DNA of 64,000 nucleotides from Aurelia coerulea (GCA_039566865.1 CM076952.1:17628501-17692500), one strand, 5' to 3'; shown: positions 11,084 to 23,305, numbered from the stretch's first letter. Numbers and translations are program-made. Notes: generated by a model from the letters alone, not told the origin.

Positions 11084-11515
11084 CCCGGGGGGGGGGGGGG
11101 GTACTCATATATTTTTCAGTACGGGGACGTGCCACCGAACAGGGTATCATTTTCAGGATTCCTACTCCGGGACAGGGTATCACTTTTGTATGGTCGGCTC
11201 CATGACAGGGTCCATATTTTGTATAATTGACTACGTATCGTCGTTGTAAGCCATTTGCACTCCGCGAATATGATTTAAATCGTTTGGATGGCAACATTTC
11301 CGCATTCTCTGATAGATTTCTATCAAATTTCTATCAAATTCCCAGGGCAGGCTACAATTTTGTATGAAGAAACCCAAGAATAGGGTATTGTTTTTAAAGT
11401 TTTACTCCGGGACAGGGTATCATTTTCGGGAATTTTACTCCGAGACAGGGTGCCTTTTCAGATTTTCCAGCGGCACGTCCCCGTATTTTCATAAATCAAG
11501 TACCCCCCCCCCGGG
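11084..11515. mobile_element. G-rich inverted-repeat element, copy 1
   Basis: The element starts CCCGGG plus a long G run then GTACT and ends AGTAC plus a long C run then CCCGGG. ATCTCAAG is duplicated directly on both sides (11076-11083 and 11516-11523), so this is a complete insertion with an 8-bp target duplication, which suits hAT-like transposition. Subterminal GGGGACGTGCC is also inverted. The inside holds repeated GGGACAGGGTATCA words and no coding capacity. Confidence 0.85.
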
Positions 11516-11599
11516 ATCTCAAGGCATCAAAAATGGAAAAATTTTCGAGACTGAACCACAAAATGTGAAGAAATAAATCTTCAAAGTTTAGAAAAAATC

Positions 11600-11679
11600 T
11601 ACCCTGGGCACCAGAGCCAATAAAAATAAAAAATTCTCAATCTTCCTTTCCTTAATTTTGGGCTCTGGTACTCAGGGTA
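11600..11679. mobile_element. 80-bp foldback element with 9-bp target duplication
   Basis: Inverted ends TACCCTGGGCACCAGAGCC and its near-complement at the other end enclose about 40 bp. GAAAAAATC is repeated directly at 11591-11599 and 11680-11688. A 9-bp duplication is typical of Mutator-like elements; the class call is inference. Confidence 0.8.
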
Positions 11680-11787
11680 GAAAAAATCATGTTCTTTCTT
11701 ACATTGAAACTTCCGGTAAAATTTGGCACTGTAAGAGTAACTTTCAAATGTCATAGATCACCCCCAGAATGGTCCGATCTGCACATA

Positions 11788-12539
11788 CAGGTTGTCCCAG
11801 AAAAATTGTTCGACGTTTGATTAAATGTTAAAAATAACAATAAAATGTACAGGCTCCTGCTTAGGTAACCCTGTTCCTAAGATTTTGAATTAATTTTAGA
11901 CGCCAAAATTTTGTGATTCCGCTAAGAATTCACAGAGTTACAAGCTTTTGAAGTTCAAATTTGTGCGAAAGCTGAAACCAGACGCCCCCAACTGACTTGT
12001 TTTCCAAAAAGACGTCCTAAAATCGAGGTAAAAGGAGACTGTGCAATGTGTTACCTCTCGTCGATATCAGAGCAAACCAAATAGGACTTCCAAAGATATT
12101 TCATTCTTGTAACAGTTGCCAAAATTTACTTAAGACTGCAAGTATTTAAAAACACGGAATGAAAACTTAATCAATGAGAGATGGGGTAATTCTAAATTGT
12201 GCTGTACAGGATTCCTCCAAGCATCCATAACCTTAATTCAATGTTATAGAAGGCTAGTTGATTGAAAGTGATTTTCAAATTCCATTTGATTTGCTTTGAA
12301 TAAACGAGATTCTACTTTCACTAAATATGCAATTTAGGGGCGTCTGGTTTCAGCTTTCGCACAAACTTGAACTTTGAACGCGTGTAATTCCGTGAATATT
12401 TAGCCGATTTGCTAGTTTCTGGTGTTTCAAACTAATTTACGATCTGAGCAATATGGTTATGTTAACAGGGATTCCATTCATTATTTCGTTATTTTTTTAT
12501 ATTCAATCGAACGTCGAACAATTCTTTTGAGACACCCTG
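11788..12539. mobile_element. Mariner-like non-autonomous element, TA flanks
   Basis: Ends CAGGTTGTCCCAGAAAAATT and, inverted, CAGGGTGTCTCAAAAGAATT are followed by a shared TGTTCGACGTT motif. TA lies on both sides (11786-11787, 12540-12541). Inner segments near 11950 and 12340 are also inverted copies, so the whole 752 bp is nearly palindromic. No transposase frame remains. TA target sites and GGGTGTCCCAAA-like ends suit the Tc1/mariner superfamily. Confidence 0.8.
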
Positions 12540-12541
12540 TA

Positions 12542-13455
12542 CGTTGTTTCAAAAGAGGGCTGTCTGGTTTCTTATATGGAAGAAAATTTCGTCATAAGAG
12601 GTTGGCAAGTTTCTTATATTTCCCCGATATTTCCACTAAGAAACATTTCTTTCATGTGGGGATGCTTTCCTCTGTCAAATAGCATTTTTCAAATTCTAGG
12701 ACCACATTACCCTGGGTACCGCACTTAATGTGGTAAATTCAATAGATCTAGGATATCCTAGTCTTACACAGGATATGGGACTAGGATATCCCAGTCTAAG
12801 AAATTAAAGTTATAAACATTTAAGAAATCATGTATCATTGAAATAGCAAAAAGTGTTAAAATATCAAAAATGAAAGATTGGAAAGAAATTTCAAGACCGC
12901 CGTCAAAACCATGTTATTATTCAGAGTTCAGACCATTTTTGAAAATTGAGAAAAACCAGGTTGTCTCGTTTCTTATATAGAATAAACATTCCCCTTTTGA
13001 TGGCAGGCTGCAGTCTCTTTCTTATATGCGAGGAATTATTGTAATGGACTCATCGTACTAAACCCATAAACGCAACAAAAACACCGTAATCTGTAGAAAG
13101 AAGACTGTTAACTCCTGTAAAAGAACAATAACCAAAATAAACCTGTAACTAGAGAGAAACTGTGGAATCCTGCAAGAGAAAAATGAGTTAATCTTAAAAC
13201 CTGAAAGGGAAGAAATAAGTTAGCAACTGAGTCACCAATAACTACAATAAAGAACAACGTTGGCCGAACGTTGGATCAATTCGATCTTATTCTGTCAAGG
13301 AAAGTAACAAGGAAATTAGACCTTGAAAAGCCATTTGAGCAACAGTATTTACAAAACGTTTTATTATGCAAAAGCAGCTGAATACGTTGTGACCAATATG
13401 AATTTTATTCCCAGATGATAAAAGAGCTTTATCACCGAAGTTAAGGAGTGTTTCT
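12542..13455. other. No gene recognised
   Basis: AT-rich sequence with short repeats of GTTTCTTATAT near 12565, 12610, 12970 and 13015, and a small GGATATCC palindromic cluster at 12750-12805. No supported coding exon. Confidence 0.45.
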
Positions 13456-13458
13456 AAA

Positions 13459-13573
13459 CTTCGAGCCTTCGAGCCTCGAGCCCTCGAGCCCTCGAGCCTC
13501 GAGCCTTCGAGCCTTGTGTTTCGAGCCTCGAGCCTTCGAGCCTCGAGCCTTATGTTTCGAGCCTCGAGCCTTC
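13459..13573. repeat. CGAGCC satellite cluster, left member
   Basis: A tract of CGAGCCTTCGAGCC and CGAGCCTCGAGCC words. An inverted cluster of the same words lies at 14157-14340, so the pair may be the subterminal repeats of one element of about 0.9 kb. Confidence 0.85.
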
Positions 13574-14156
13574 CTGTTGTATATCATGAGCCAACAGACC
13601 TCAATCATTTAACTTTATCTTTGTATACCCGTATTTTCTGTGAGAAACTTAGGCCCAGCGTTGGCAGCCAGTTTCTTAAATTTTAGGCCATTTTTGATAC
13701 CAGATGTCTCTTTCTTAAATTGTTAATAATAATGCTCCAATGCTTGAATAAATTGTTACTGCTCTAATTTTTTGGCAAGATAATTTAATTTTGTTGAAAG
13801 GACTTCAAAAGTACCCATTAAAGTCCTACGACAAATTTTAACAGAAATCACACTCAAAATTGCTAGGATTTGAATCGCGGGAACAGCAAGAATCGCTGCA
13901 AAATCTGTAAATTGTGAGAGTGAGCACAAAGTGAGAGTGAGCACAATTGTGAGAAGACAGGTTTCTCAAGGGTGAAAAAGGCTCTTATGCCTCAAGTTCT
14001 TATGCCGTTGTTGCTTTCAATTTCATGTTCAAAATATAGTTTTCTAGGGTATTGTTAGATTTCTGTGTTCTTAGTTGATATATACCTGCATTAAACATGT
14101 CGCCTCATTTGTTATTATGATTGATCCAGTCTGGCAATATGTAGCCTGCAATACAA

Positions 14157-14340
14157 GGCTCGAAGGCTCGAGGCTCGAAACAGGAGGCTCGAAGCTCGAA
14201 GGCTCGAAACACAAGGCTCGAAGGCTCGAGGCTCGAGGCTCGAAACACAAGGCTCGAAGGCTCGAGGCTCGAAGGCTCGAGGCTCGAAACACAAGGCTCG
14301 AAGGCTCGAGGCTCGAAGGCTCGAAGCTCGAAGGCTCGAC
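14157..14340. repeat. CGAGCC satellite cluster, right inverted member
   Basis: GGCTCGAAGGCTCGAGGCTCG words broken by AAACACAA spacers, the reverse complement of the cluster at 13459-13573. Open frames on both strands here are repeat artefacts. The 580 bp between the clusters has no recognised gene. Confidence 0.85.
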
Positions 14341-14545
14341 ATATAGAATACTCGAAGTTAAGTGGGTAAAACAGGATAAGAATTAATTAATTTATTAGAA
14401 TCAAAATATTCTGATTTTTCAGAGCATACATTGAGACAAGGCTGCTACTGAAACCAATCATGAAAATGTCTGCTGGTGTTGCGGGACAAGGGTGTAATGC
14501 TCTGACGTTGCAGCCAGAACGGTATCATAAGCAATCTTTTCTCCC

Positions 14546-15445
14546 TTAACCCTATTTTAACCGAGTAAAAAAAAAGTGATTTTCTACCGGGGGGGGGGGG
14601 GCGTTTTTCGCCCCCCCTGTTTTTCTCCGCAAGTATAAGAGCTATGACAATGAAACTTGCAATGTGTCATAATTGAACAATGGAGAATCTAAAAATAGCA
14701 TCAATCAATCAATAGTCACGTGATTGGTTGCTAGGCAACCAAAAACAATGCAAATTTTGAGAAAATCGAGCTATTTGCAGAAAAGGGCCCATTATTAGCA
14801 AATAGCCAGATAAAATTGGCAAAAAACCATCCAAATACCTGCTTGATATCATTAATTTGTAGTTTCATATGGTTTCGTACGGATATTTATGGTTTCTAAT
14901 AAATTAACTAATTAAATAATGAAAATTTGATTCAATGCAAAATTGTTAGCTCAATAATTATGATTTAAAACCATTAATTTCGCATATTATTGGTGAAATC
15001 AAGTACCTTCATCGTTATTTGAGGTAATTCCATCAGTTTTGTATGAAAAATTACTCATTCATTAGGAATATGACGTCATAAAGATTGATGACGTCATAGA
15101 AATAATAAACTGCTGATGTCAGCAAATATGAATAAATTATATATCAAATGAAAGTACTCATCGAGATGAATCGAATGGTATATATATTGTTGAGATTTAG
15201 TAAGAAAGGAAGAAATTAGAGCCATTTTAAAGAATTTCTTTGTGACCACTCTCCAAATATGGGCATGTGGTGGTCACGTGGTCAAACAATAGGTATTGAA
15301 ATTTCTATTTTCTGATTGCCAACTAAATTTTAGGAAAAGTCAAGAAGTTTCAGCATTGTAGGTTGCATCGTTTGGGAGCTATTAAAAAAAATCCGATAGG
15401 GGGGGCGAAAAACGCCCCCCCCCCCCCCGGTTAAAATAGGGTTAA
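14546..15445. mobile_element. piggyBac-like non-autonomous element with TTAA flanks
   Basis: The ends are perfect 18-bp inverted repeats: TTAACCCTATTTTAACCG (14546-14563) and its complement (15428-15445). Both start with TTAA, the target of piggyBac transposons, followed by CCC. G and C runs next to GCGTTTTTCGCC are the next inverted block. The 0.9-kb inside has no transposase. Confidence 0.8.
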
Positions 15446-15761
15446 ATAAATTTCGTATCTTTTAAGAGTTCAGAATCAAATGGTGTTTAAAGCAATACCA
15501 TATACGATCTGCTACTATTGCAAAAATCACTTTTTAATATTTGCATGTTGTTTTAAGTGAGAAAACTACTTACCCCTTTTCATGCATTGTGAATAAATGA
15601 ATTTTCATCAATCCAATTTTACCTATATTTACAATGCTCAGAAAAACAGAAGAAGAAAATCACACAAAATATCTCACACTTTTGGCTATCAATCAAACTT
15701 TGATTCATTCCAATACTTCAAGAATCTTCGGAATACAAATATTCAAACAGTTGAACTTCTT

Positions 15762-16873
15762 CAGTGGCGGACTGGCTCTGATTTTTGCACCGGCCATGGA
15801 TAAGTTAAGGGGGCCCTAAGTGGGTGTGGTCTAAATGGTGCGGGTGCGGTCATATGAGCAAAATTCGTCGCAGTTCCTTGATTTCTTACCAATAGCAAAG
15901 CTAAAGTCACTTTCTTTGAAAATGCGTGGCCAAGGTAAATTAAGTGGGGGTAGGCAGTACAATGAGGGGGTCGGAGGGCGAATCCCCAAAGAAATTTTTT
16001 GTGGCTACGCCCTTTACTTTGGCTTAGAATGCATTTCCCAATAGCATGCTTGCCTTTAGCGACAAGGAGACCTTGATCGCTTTGTGACAGTGATCCTATG
16101 AATCAGAGCACGAGAAAAAATTTTTGAAGAAATGTCCTTTACTTTGGCTTAGAATGCATCTCCTAATATAATTCTTGCCTTTAGGGATAAGGAAACCTTG
16201 ATCGCTTTGTGACAGTTATTCTATGAATCAGAGCACGAGGAAAATTTTTGAAGAAAGGTCCTTTACTTTGGCTTAGAATGCATCTCCTAATGCTTGCCTT
16301 TAGCGATAAGGAAACCTTGATCGTTTTGTGACAGTTATCCTATGGATCAGAGCACTTGGAAAATTTTTTGAAGAAAGGTCCTTTACTTTGGCTTAGAATG
16401 CATCTCCCAATATGATGCTTGCCAGTGCCAAGATTTGACATTTCTCGGAAAATTCTTTCCCAACCTATACCCAGCTATTTTCTCTTTGGTTTTAGAGGAA
16501 TCTCGAGGACCACCTTTCGACAAAAATGGGGGGAGTGGCAATTGCCCCCTCCCCCGTAGCCATGCCACTGATCTCGAGAACCATTTTTTTTACAGAAGTG
16601 GAGGGGACCTTTACTTTTTCTGCAACGGTGCTCCTTTCTTCGCCATCCGTATCTTCACTCTCTGACTATATTCATTTCTTTGAACAAGTACACTAACACG
16701 GAAGGATTCAAATGTGAAGTGAGATGTCCATTATTCAAAATGTAAAATTAATACAGAAGTTCCTTATTTTGCCAAAGGGGCCCTTTTCCAGTAAAAAGGG
16801 GGCCCTTTTTACAAGATTTTGAGGGGGGCCCACCGGCCACGGGCCGGTGGGCCGGTGGGCCAGTCCGCCACTG
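15762..16873. mobile_element. hAT-like non-autonomous element
   Basis: Inverted ends CAGTGGCGGACTGGC (15762) and GCCAGTCCGCCACTG (to 16873) are flanked by an exact 8-bp direct duplication AACTTCTT (15754-15761, 16874-16881), the hAT signature. Inside are about four tandem units of roughly 120 bp (16010-16430) that share TTTACTTTGGCTTAGAATGC, plus a nested GCGTGGCC...CATGCCACTG piece of a second hAT-like family. No transposase frame. Confidence 0.9.
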
Positions 16874-16937
16874 AACTTCTTCTTAGTCCACCCTATAAAT
16901 TTCGCGAAGACCGATACCCTTTTTTATTCACCTGGTA

Positions 16938-17543
16938 CCGGGTGTCCCAAAAAATGTATATGGATTTAGTTGAATCTAACACAGTGAATTTAGCTTTAAT
17001 CAATGGCTAATCACTCTTAAAATGTTCCTCAATAGTTAACTTGAACATAGATACCTCGTTTGTCGTTATTGGTGCGCTGAGAGCAGAAATATCAATCTTG
17101 AAAGCTCAAATTTGCGTCCACTTGCAAACCAGAGGCTTTGGCCTTTTGGCCTAAGCAAATTCCTGAACCACATCGAAAATTAAGAACTGATATTAATGAA
17201 AAATTAAGAAACTTCCCAATGGGTGACTGTTGGTGACTTATGGAAAACAGAATAACACAAGATCTAATATTGTTCAAATTTCATCAAGGCTCTCGTTGAT
17301 TTATACGCTGTGCCTTAAGAAATTGCTAAGACCAAAAGGCTAAAGCTCTGACTTGCAGGAAGAGGCAAATTTGAGCTTTCAAGATTGCTATTTCTGCTCT
17401 CAAAGCACCAATACCAACAAACGAGGTACCTATGTTCAAGTTAACTATCGAGGAACATTTTGAGAGTGATTAGCCATTGATTAAAGCTAAACTCACAACG
17501 CTAGAGTCAACCAAATCCGTATACATTTTTTTGGGACACCCGG
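16938..17543. mobile_element. CCGGGTGTCCCAAAA element (mariner-like), copy 1
   Basis: Ends CCGGGTGTCCCAAAAAATGT and its inverted partner lie inside TA dinucleotides (16936-16937, 17544-17545). The 606 bp folds on itself: the TTGAAAGCTCAAATTTG block at 17097 is answered near 17370. Three relatives lie at 26694, 35741 and 41461. No coding capacity. Confidence 0.85.
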
Positions 17544-17545
17544 TA

Positions 17546-18815
17546 GATTGTAAGGGAGCAAGCTCTTAGCTCTACTATAACTGTAATAACTCTATTTTCC
17601 ACTTGTAGACCTCACACACATTCTAACTTCGTGGTGGTCTGTTCACTGCGTGGAAGAATGGGGTGAATTCATATGAGCATTCATCACGAAAGGTACACAG
17701 GATGTCCCAAACATAATTGTGCCCCGTTTGTGCGTCTGCTGCAGGGTATTTTTTAAGGATTTTCCATTGGTGGGGCAAACCAGGGCAAACAGCCAAAAGG
17801 GCTCCACAGTTGTGCGGTATGACTTTGCCACAAAGACAAAAGTAAATTGCCTATCACTTACAAAGTGAGGACACTACTTTCAAAACTGCATCGGTAAAAA
17901 ATGTTTTGATATATACATAAATTTACATAAAAGCAATCCTTTCCATTTTCAAATCCAATTAGATGATAGCTTTGGGCTTTGGGCACAAACAAATTATGAT
18001 TATTGTTTTCATTCTGAACAAATAGTTTCTGTTTGCAATTGTGATCAATGATTTCCTGAGATGTTGTTTTAGCTAGCAACATCAATAACAATGTTTTGTT
18101 TCCAAGGGAAAATGAAAAAGGGCCCCATTTTGACTTAGGCCACTGGGGCAAAAGTACTAATTTTTCCTTCATTACTGGGACAACCAAAGGGACCACTGGG
18201 GCAAATGTTCCACCAGTCAGTACGTTGAAAAGTGCCAGTGCTGTGTTGTGAAGAAGCTGTAGCATCAATTGGCTTGGGTTTTAAACAGTTGCATAGGCCA
18301 GGCTTCATCTTAGAGTTTGAGACCTTGTTTGAATCAATTGTTGCTGACTTATGGCAAAAAAGGCAAAATAAATGGCTGCTTGAAAGATAGCATTTCTACA
18401 GCAATGTCAAAATCAAGTAATTTTTGAAAGAAAGGGTTCTTGTGTCATATTCGAATTTTCTCTATATTCTTAAAAGGGTTGACAATGTTTTCTTAAAGAT
18501 AAAAAACTATCAACCCTTCTCAAGATGTAGAAAAATTTAGATACAGTATTACCTACCCTGCCACTAAGAAACTCATTTTGTAAAACCAGGCTGCTTGGTT
18601 TGTTATAATAGGTCATATGAATTGTTGTATTAAACCAAATGTTGGACAATTACTTTTGGTGCCATCTGGAAGGCTGCAGTTTCTAAGGAGTCAGCTTCTT
18701 AGTAGCGGGGTAATTCTGTACCCCGGGTACTGTACAACGCTAAAATCCACAATAAAATCATTAAAAATCTCGGTGTAAAATTCAATTTTGACATTGCTGG
18801 AGAACAATAGCATAG
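17546..18815. other. Unassigned, with one transposon-end fragment
   Basis: Near 17700 CAGGATGTCCCAAACATAAT with GTGCCCCGTTTG matches one end of the element at 49951-50544; its other end was not found. The rest has no supported gene. A 136-codon minus-strand frame (18268-17858) has no motif and I do not call it. Confidence 0.45.
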
Positions 18816-18821
18816 GTTCCA

Positions 18822-19280
18822 AAACTTTAAGAATCTCGGTGTAAAATTCAATGACCTATTTCTTTGAACTGAATGGCTTCACAGAAACTTTTGCTATTTT
18901 GCTATGACTCTGCAGTTGGACTTTTCTGAAATGCTTTCTTCTCCTTCGAGAATTCAAGAATAATGTTCAACAAAACTTAAAACCATCGTTACTTCTAAAC
19001 TGTTTGATGTGACATGAAATAATTTCCAAGAAAGGCTTAGTTAATGGATGTTTACAATATAGTATCAAGCAATAGTTTATCACTTTCAGAACGTTGATGA
19101 CGTCCCATCCTAAAATAAGCTGATATATAAAATACGCTGTAATGTAAAAAAACATTCAAAATTTCCGAAAAGTCCAACGGTAGGATTATAGATAGGTAGC
19201 TAAAGTTTCTTTTAAGCCATTCAGTTAGAAGAAATAGGTCATAGAACTTTACACCCACTTTTTATGCCGATTTAAAGACT
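18822..19280. mobile_element. Diverged foldback element
   Basis: Left arm 18822-18950 and right arm 19150-19280 are inverted copies sharing GACCTATTTCTT, CTGAATGGCTT and TTGGACTTTTC. Related GGTGTAAAATTC ends occur at both outer ends of the large palindrome at 51.5-58.1 kb. Target duplication not found. Confidence 0.6.
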
Positions 19281-20305
19281 TGAAACATATGCTGAGAACA
19301 ATACCAGGTCAGTCTAAAAAAAGTATTCCCGTTTGGAAGGCCACTACTCCCTGAATATCAAAGCAATAATATTGAAAACTGTCTTGCTTTATTGCTAACA
19401 TGTTCAATTAGGTTCAATAATTTATTTACCAGGCTTTAATCAGTCCTTCTTTCCCGTTGATATGGGAGATTTTCTGCAGACAGCCCCTTCCAAAAACCTG
19501 CAAAAGCGAGTGAAAACAATGAGCACATTTTCCTTGGCCTGCCCCTTTAGGAAAGCTCCTTCCTGAAAATGATGACACTCACATGTGTTCATGTATTTTG
19601 TCCTCTTGGGAAGATGGAATCTCCTGAATAGGCTAATTATACCAGGGGAAGACTTGTTCATCTTCCAAAGAGGATGGCACGTGCTAAAGCGTTCAGAAGT
19701 CATTGCTGTAAGGCTGTGTAAGGTAGAAATGTTGGGGAGAAATTCGTTCCTGATTTGGGCACGTTTTGATGGTTTCTTGCAGTGGCTTTCTCCAGAAAAT
19801 CCCTCATAATTTCACAAAGGAGTGGCTGATTTCAGTTATGTAAATTTTATAATGAATTTGAATATGTCTACCATAAAACTATATATTTACCGATATAATT
19901 GTCTTGATATCCAGGGAGCCATGACCTTTCAAACGAGGATTTCTTGTGCCATAAATCAGCAACCACGTGTCAGATTGACTCAAAACGAGGTCTCGAACTT
20001 TAAGTTGAAGCCTGACTAGACTTGCCCCAAGTCTATCTCTTCCGTCCGTCTACCGTTCCCTGTACAGTAATTCCTGGATCCGCCATTTCCTGGATCCGCC
20101 ATTCCCCTATGCAACGTTGTAAAATCGACGACAATTAAAGCTACGGCTCTTCCACAGAAGGCAGACAAACGGAGGCATAATGTTTTGGGGATATCCTGTA
20201 TTTTCATGAAGTCTTTGGTTGAGAATAAAAACCCACCAGAAAAAGGTGGGGTAGACATATTTGCCCAGGTACAACTTCTATAGTGAGCTGTTGTTGTTTC
20301 TGGCC
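19281..20305. other. No gene recognised
   Basis: Nothing supported except a short TAGACTTGCCCCAAGTCTA palindrome at about 20018 that matches the ends of the foldback element at 33984-34230. Confidence 0.45.
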
Positions 20306-20308
20306 TTA

Positions 20309-20809
20309 GGGACAGTGCAAAATTTATTATATTACATGGCCGGTGGAGAACAAAAATCTTGCAAAAAAATCTGCTCGCCCTGTATGAAATTACTGCAAAA
20401 AACCAAGTGCCCCGTCACCCTTTCCTTAAAAAATGTTGCAAACTACCACCGATGAATTAGCCCAAGACCATAACAAAATCAATTCTTGCCTTTATGGGTC
20501 TTTGTCAACGAAAAAATCGATTTTGAAGATGAAGAGAAATTTCTGATGAATCATTCTTGCAAACGACTGAAAGGGACATTTTGCGTCATTTTCATACACA
20601 TCCTTCCAAGCATTTCTCAACTTGCATGATTTACAATTTTGTCCTGAAAATGAGCTATTTTATATTCATCTTGAGCATATAAAAAGTTACTACCCCGTTC
20701 ATATTGCTTTATAAAAAGTGTTGACCCAGTTCTATACAAGCTCAAAAAAAGTAGTTGCCCCGTTACGTTTTGCACAGGCCATGTTATAAAATAAACTTTG
20801 CACTGTCCC
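20309..20809. mobile_element. Harbinger-like non-autonomous element, TTA flanks
   Basis: Inverted ends GGGACAGTGCAAA at both sides are flanked by TTA (20306-20308 and 20810-20812). A 3-bp TTA duplication is typical of PIF/Harbinger. The 501-bp inside has diverged inverted segments and no open frame of note. Confidence 0.75.
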
Positions 20810-20812
20810 TTA

Positions 20813-21820
20813 GTCTGTCTAGGCTTCTCTGAGTGACCTATAGCCTCTAAATTGCAACTACGGTTCACCTGTGATCCATACACAAGCATGCACTCCTGCA
20901 GCTATCTATCCCGATTAAAATTTAAAAGTTTAATTGACTGGGTTTCAGAGCGAGAAGAGGTCTGGATACTAAATCCAGGAGCGCAAGCGCAGTATCTTGG
21001 CATTGTAGACTGCTGTACCTGGTGGCATAGGGAATAGAAATGTGAAACAGGTTTCGAAAAAGGTTGATGGAAGAAATAAAAGCAAGGAAACGAGTGACAT
21101 TTGGTGGTGCATCCATGATTCCACAAAAAAGGTTAGTTGCTAAAAGTATTAATCATGTCTGTATCTTCGGTCTATCTATAAAATTTAGCATTTCATGTGT
21201 TTGTTTACTTTATCGCTAATTGTTACTCCGTTAATTCGTGTTGCATAGTGGTGCTGTAGCTTCGTACTGGCAGATAGATTGGGCCTATAGCTATCTTGCC
21301 GCTAAGTCATTGGTACAGCTCTGCACTAAACTGTTCGCAATAGATCAATACACCTTTTACTCAGAACGAGAAATACCAGTTAGGACAGCGATATGTGTCA
21401 AAGATCCTCTGTGGTACTCGGGTTGGCAATGTCTACCCTCGTTTAGGGTGTGTGCAGAATGCAGAATGTGGAAGGTCTCGAGCATCTGTTCATCACCCTT
21501 GACCTTTATATTTTAGCTAATGTGAAATGGATTTCTCTTGCGAGACGCTGAACGTTTGTGGAAATAGTGCAGTATTAGTGCACTTTCTTGGTTCACTTTC
21601 CTTTATTAAAAATTCGTTGGCTTTTATAGCTTTAATATATAGTGGCGCGAACGCGAAATATCCAAAATTTTAGCGTGGAACATCAGAAGCAGGAAAGCTC
21701 GAGGAACAACGATACTCAATCTGCGTTATTGTGCGATGCTCCAGCTATGTCAACAATGCCCTTAACTGGCACGGAAATAGGAATAAACGAAAAAATGAAG
21801 AGAAAGGTTGTGAATACTTA
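20813..21820. other. No gene recognised
   Basis: Short open frames only (for example 21238-21516, plus strand), without motifs or flanking splice sites that I could support. Confidence 0.4.
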
Positions 21821-21821
21821 C

Positions 21822-22008
21822 ATTTGAATATGACCAAACCAAATCTTCGAGTAAGACGTCGACAGAGAACATCTGAGCTTTGAACTGTGTATTTTGCAAA
21901 TAAATCTTTCCGTGGTTCCTTTCTAATGATAAGCCATCTCCCATCTCTTAGTTCCTCCGGCTTGTTTTCCTCCATGATAAAAGCTTTCAAGGGATGGAAC
22001 TCCTTTTT
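21822..22008 (-). CDS. Candidate exon of an unrecognised gene
   Basis: On the minus strand an open stretch starts after ATCCAG (AG at 22010-22009) and ends at a consensus donor AAAT/GTAAGT (GT at 21821-21820). The peptide is of ordinary composition, with a charged part that includes ELRDGRWLIIRKEPRKDLF, and reads like real coding sequence. I do not recognise the family. The upstream neighbour on this strand is the candidate exon 23303-22990; the phases do not join directly, so either another exon lies between or they are unrelated. Its first codons resemble the degenerate tandem units at 22080-22985. Confidence 0.35.
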
Positions 22009-22079
22009 CTGGATCTAACTTAGAAATAACACTCAATTGTGTAACCAAAGATAAGTTCCAAACGGTGTAGTTTTGTTAG

Positions 22080-22985
22080 ATTATCCAATGTGCAAACATA
22101 CCAACATGATAATATCATCTTCAATCTTTCTTGTAAAGTTTCAAGAAATGGAACTTGCCTTCTTCTAAATTCAATTTTTCGTTCAATGATAGCCAATCCA
22201 CTTTCGAATCAACATCGTGCAATTGGTTCGTAAGTGTCGATTATACTAGCAATCAAAGGTGAAAAAAAATTGTCAAGATTTCTTCTTGTGAACTTACAAG
22301 AAATGGAACATATTCTTATGACAGGCATTCGACTCTTAGGCAGTCGTGTCAATCTTCCTAGAACCATGTGTAAAATCTAGGACAAAATTGTCCCAACCCA
22401 AGTCCTTCTGAACTTCTCAGGACTTCTCAGAGAACAGAACAGAACAGAACAGAACTGGAACGCGCTTTTTGTCTTCTAAATTGAATTTTTACTTCAGCAA
22501 TTACGACTTGACTCGAGAACTAACATGGTAGAATTTATTCTAGAGTTTCAGTTGTCCAAGAAACATAATTATGGGTACAATCTGAAGTGGCAAAAACTGC
22601 CCAGAATCCTTCTTGTGAAGTTGTAAGAAATGGAACTAATTGTTCTTCTTCTAAGTTCACCTTTAATAAGTAACAACGATTTGACTCAAGAGCTAACAGT
22701 GTAGAATTAGTTCTAAAGTGTCAGTCTTCGTAGAAAGAGAATTGAGCCTACAATCTAATGTGACAAAACTATCCCGAGTGTTTCTCATAAACTTCAAGAG
22801 ATGAAACTTGATGTTCTTCTTCTGGATTCGATTGATTTTGAATTAAATGAGTCCATTGAATGATCAACATTGTAGAATTGGTTCTGTGTTGTTGATCTCC
22901 AAAGAAAGCAAAACATCCAAACAATCTGTGAGGTGACAAAATTGTCCAGAGTCCTTTTGTGAACTTTTTGGGAAGCTTCACTCAT
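22080..22985. repeat. Degenerate tandem array with exon-start-like units
   Basis: Five or six diverged units of about 150-200 bp share, on the minus strand, AGAAGAA...GTTCCATTTCTTG followed by TTCACAAGAAGGA and CAATTTTGTC. The first part resembles the start of the candidate exon at 22008, as if its acceptor region had been tandemly copied. A short (AGAAC)n run occurs near 22432-22455. Confidence 0.5.
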
Positions 22986-22989
22986 TATT

Positions 22990-23303
22990 CTTGTTCCAAT
23001 GCGATGAAAGGCAATAAGGCTTTGACTAGGCGTGCGCCTGTAATTTTCAAGAAGTTGAAGTCCCAAAAAGGCGTCTGCTGCTTCCATATCTTTGAGGAGC
23101 CGTGAAACTCGCTTTATTATCGAGCGTTGCTTTGTGCTGATCGCTCCAAACTGTTCCTCTTGTAATATTCGATAGGGCCAGAAATCAATTGAGTCGAAAG
23201 TCTCATTCGATTGTGTTTGATAGAGAAGGACTAAATGCAACCAGGAGCCTTGTAGAGTAGAGGCAGAAGTGTTCTCATGATAAACTCCGGAAAGGAGGGA
23301 CAA
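22990..23303 (-). CDS. Candidate exon of an unrecognised gene
   Basis: A minus-strand open stretch begins right after GATGTAG (AG at 23305-23304, in-frame stop just upstream) and runs about 105 codons to a possible donor ATGA/GTGAAG. The frame stays open further but enters the degenerate array. Composition looks coding, with segments such as FDSIDFWPYRILQEEQFG and TKQRSIIKRVSRLLKDMEA. No family was recognised, and no other exon was found with confidence. Confidence 0.35.
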
Positions 23304-23305
23304 CT

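Noticed and set aside
13855..13885. Polymerase III B-box-like GATTCAAATCC on the minus strand, possible tRNA or SINE
   Set aside because: No matching A box, and the flanks do not fold as a cloverleaf.
14071..14386. Leu/Ser/Arg-rich frames on both strands near 14.2 kb
   Set aside because: Both arise from the CGAGCC satellite.
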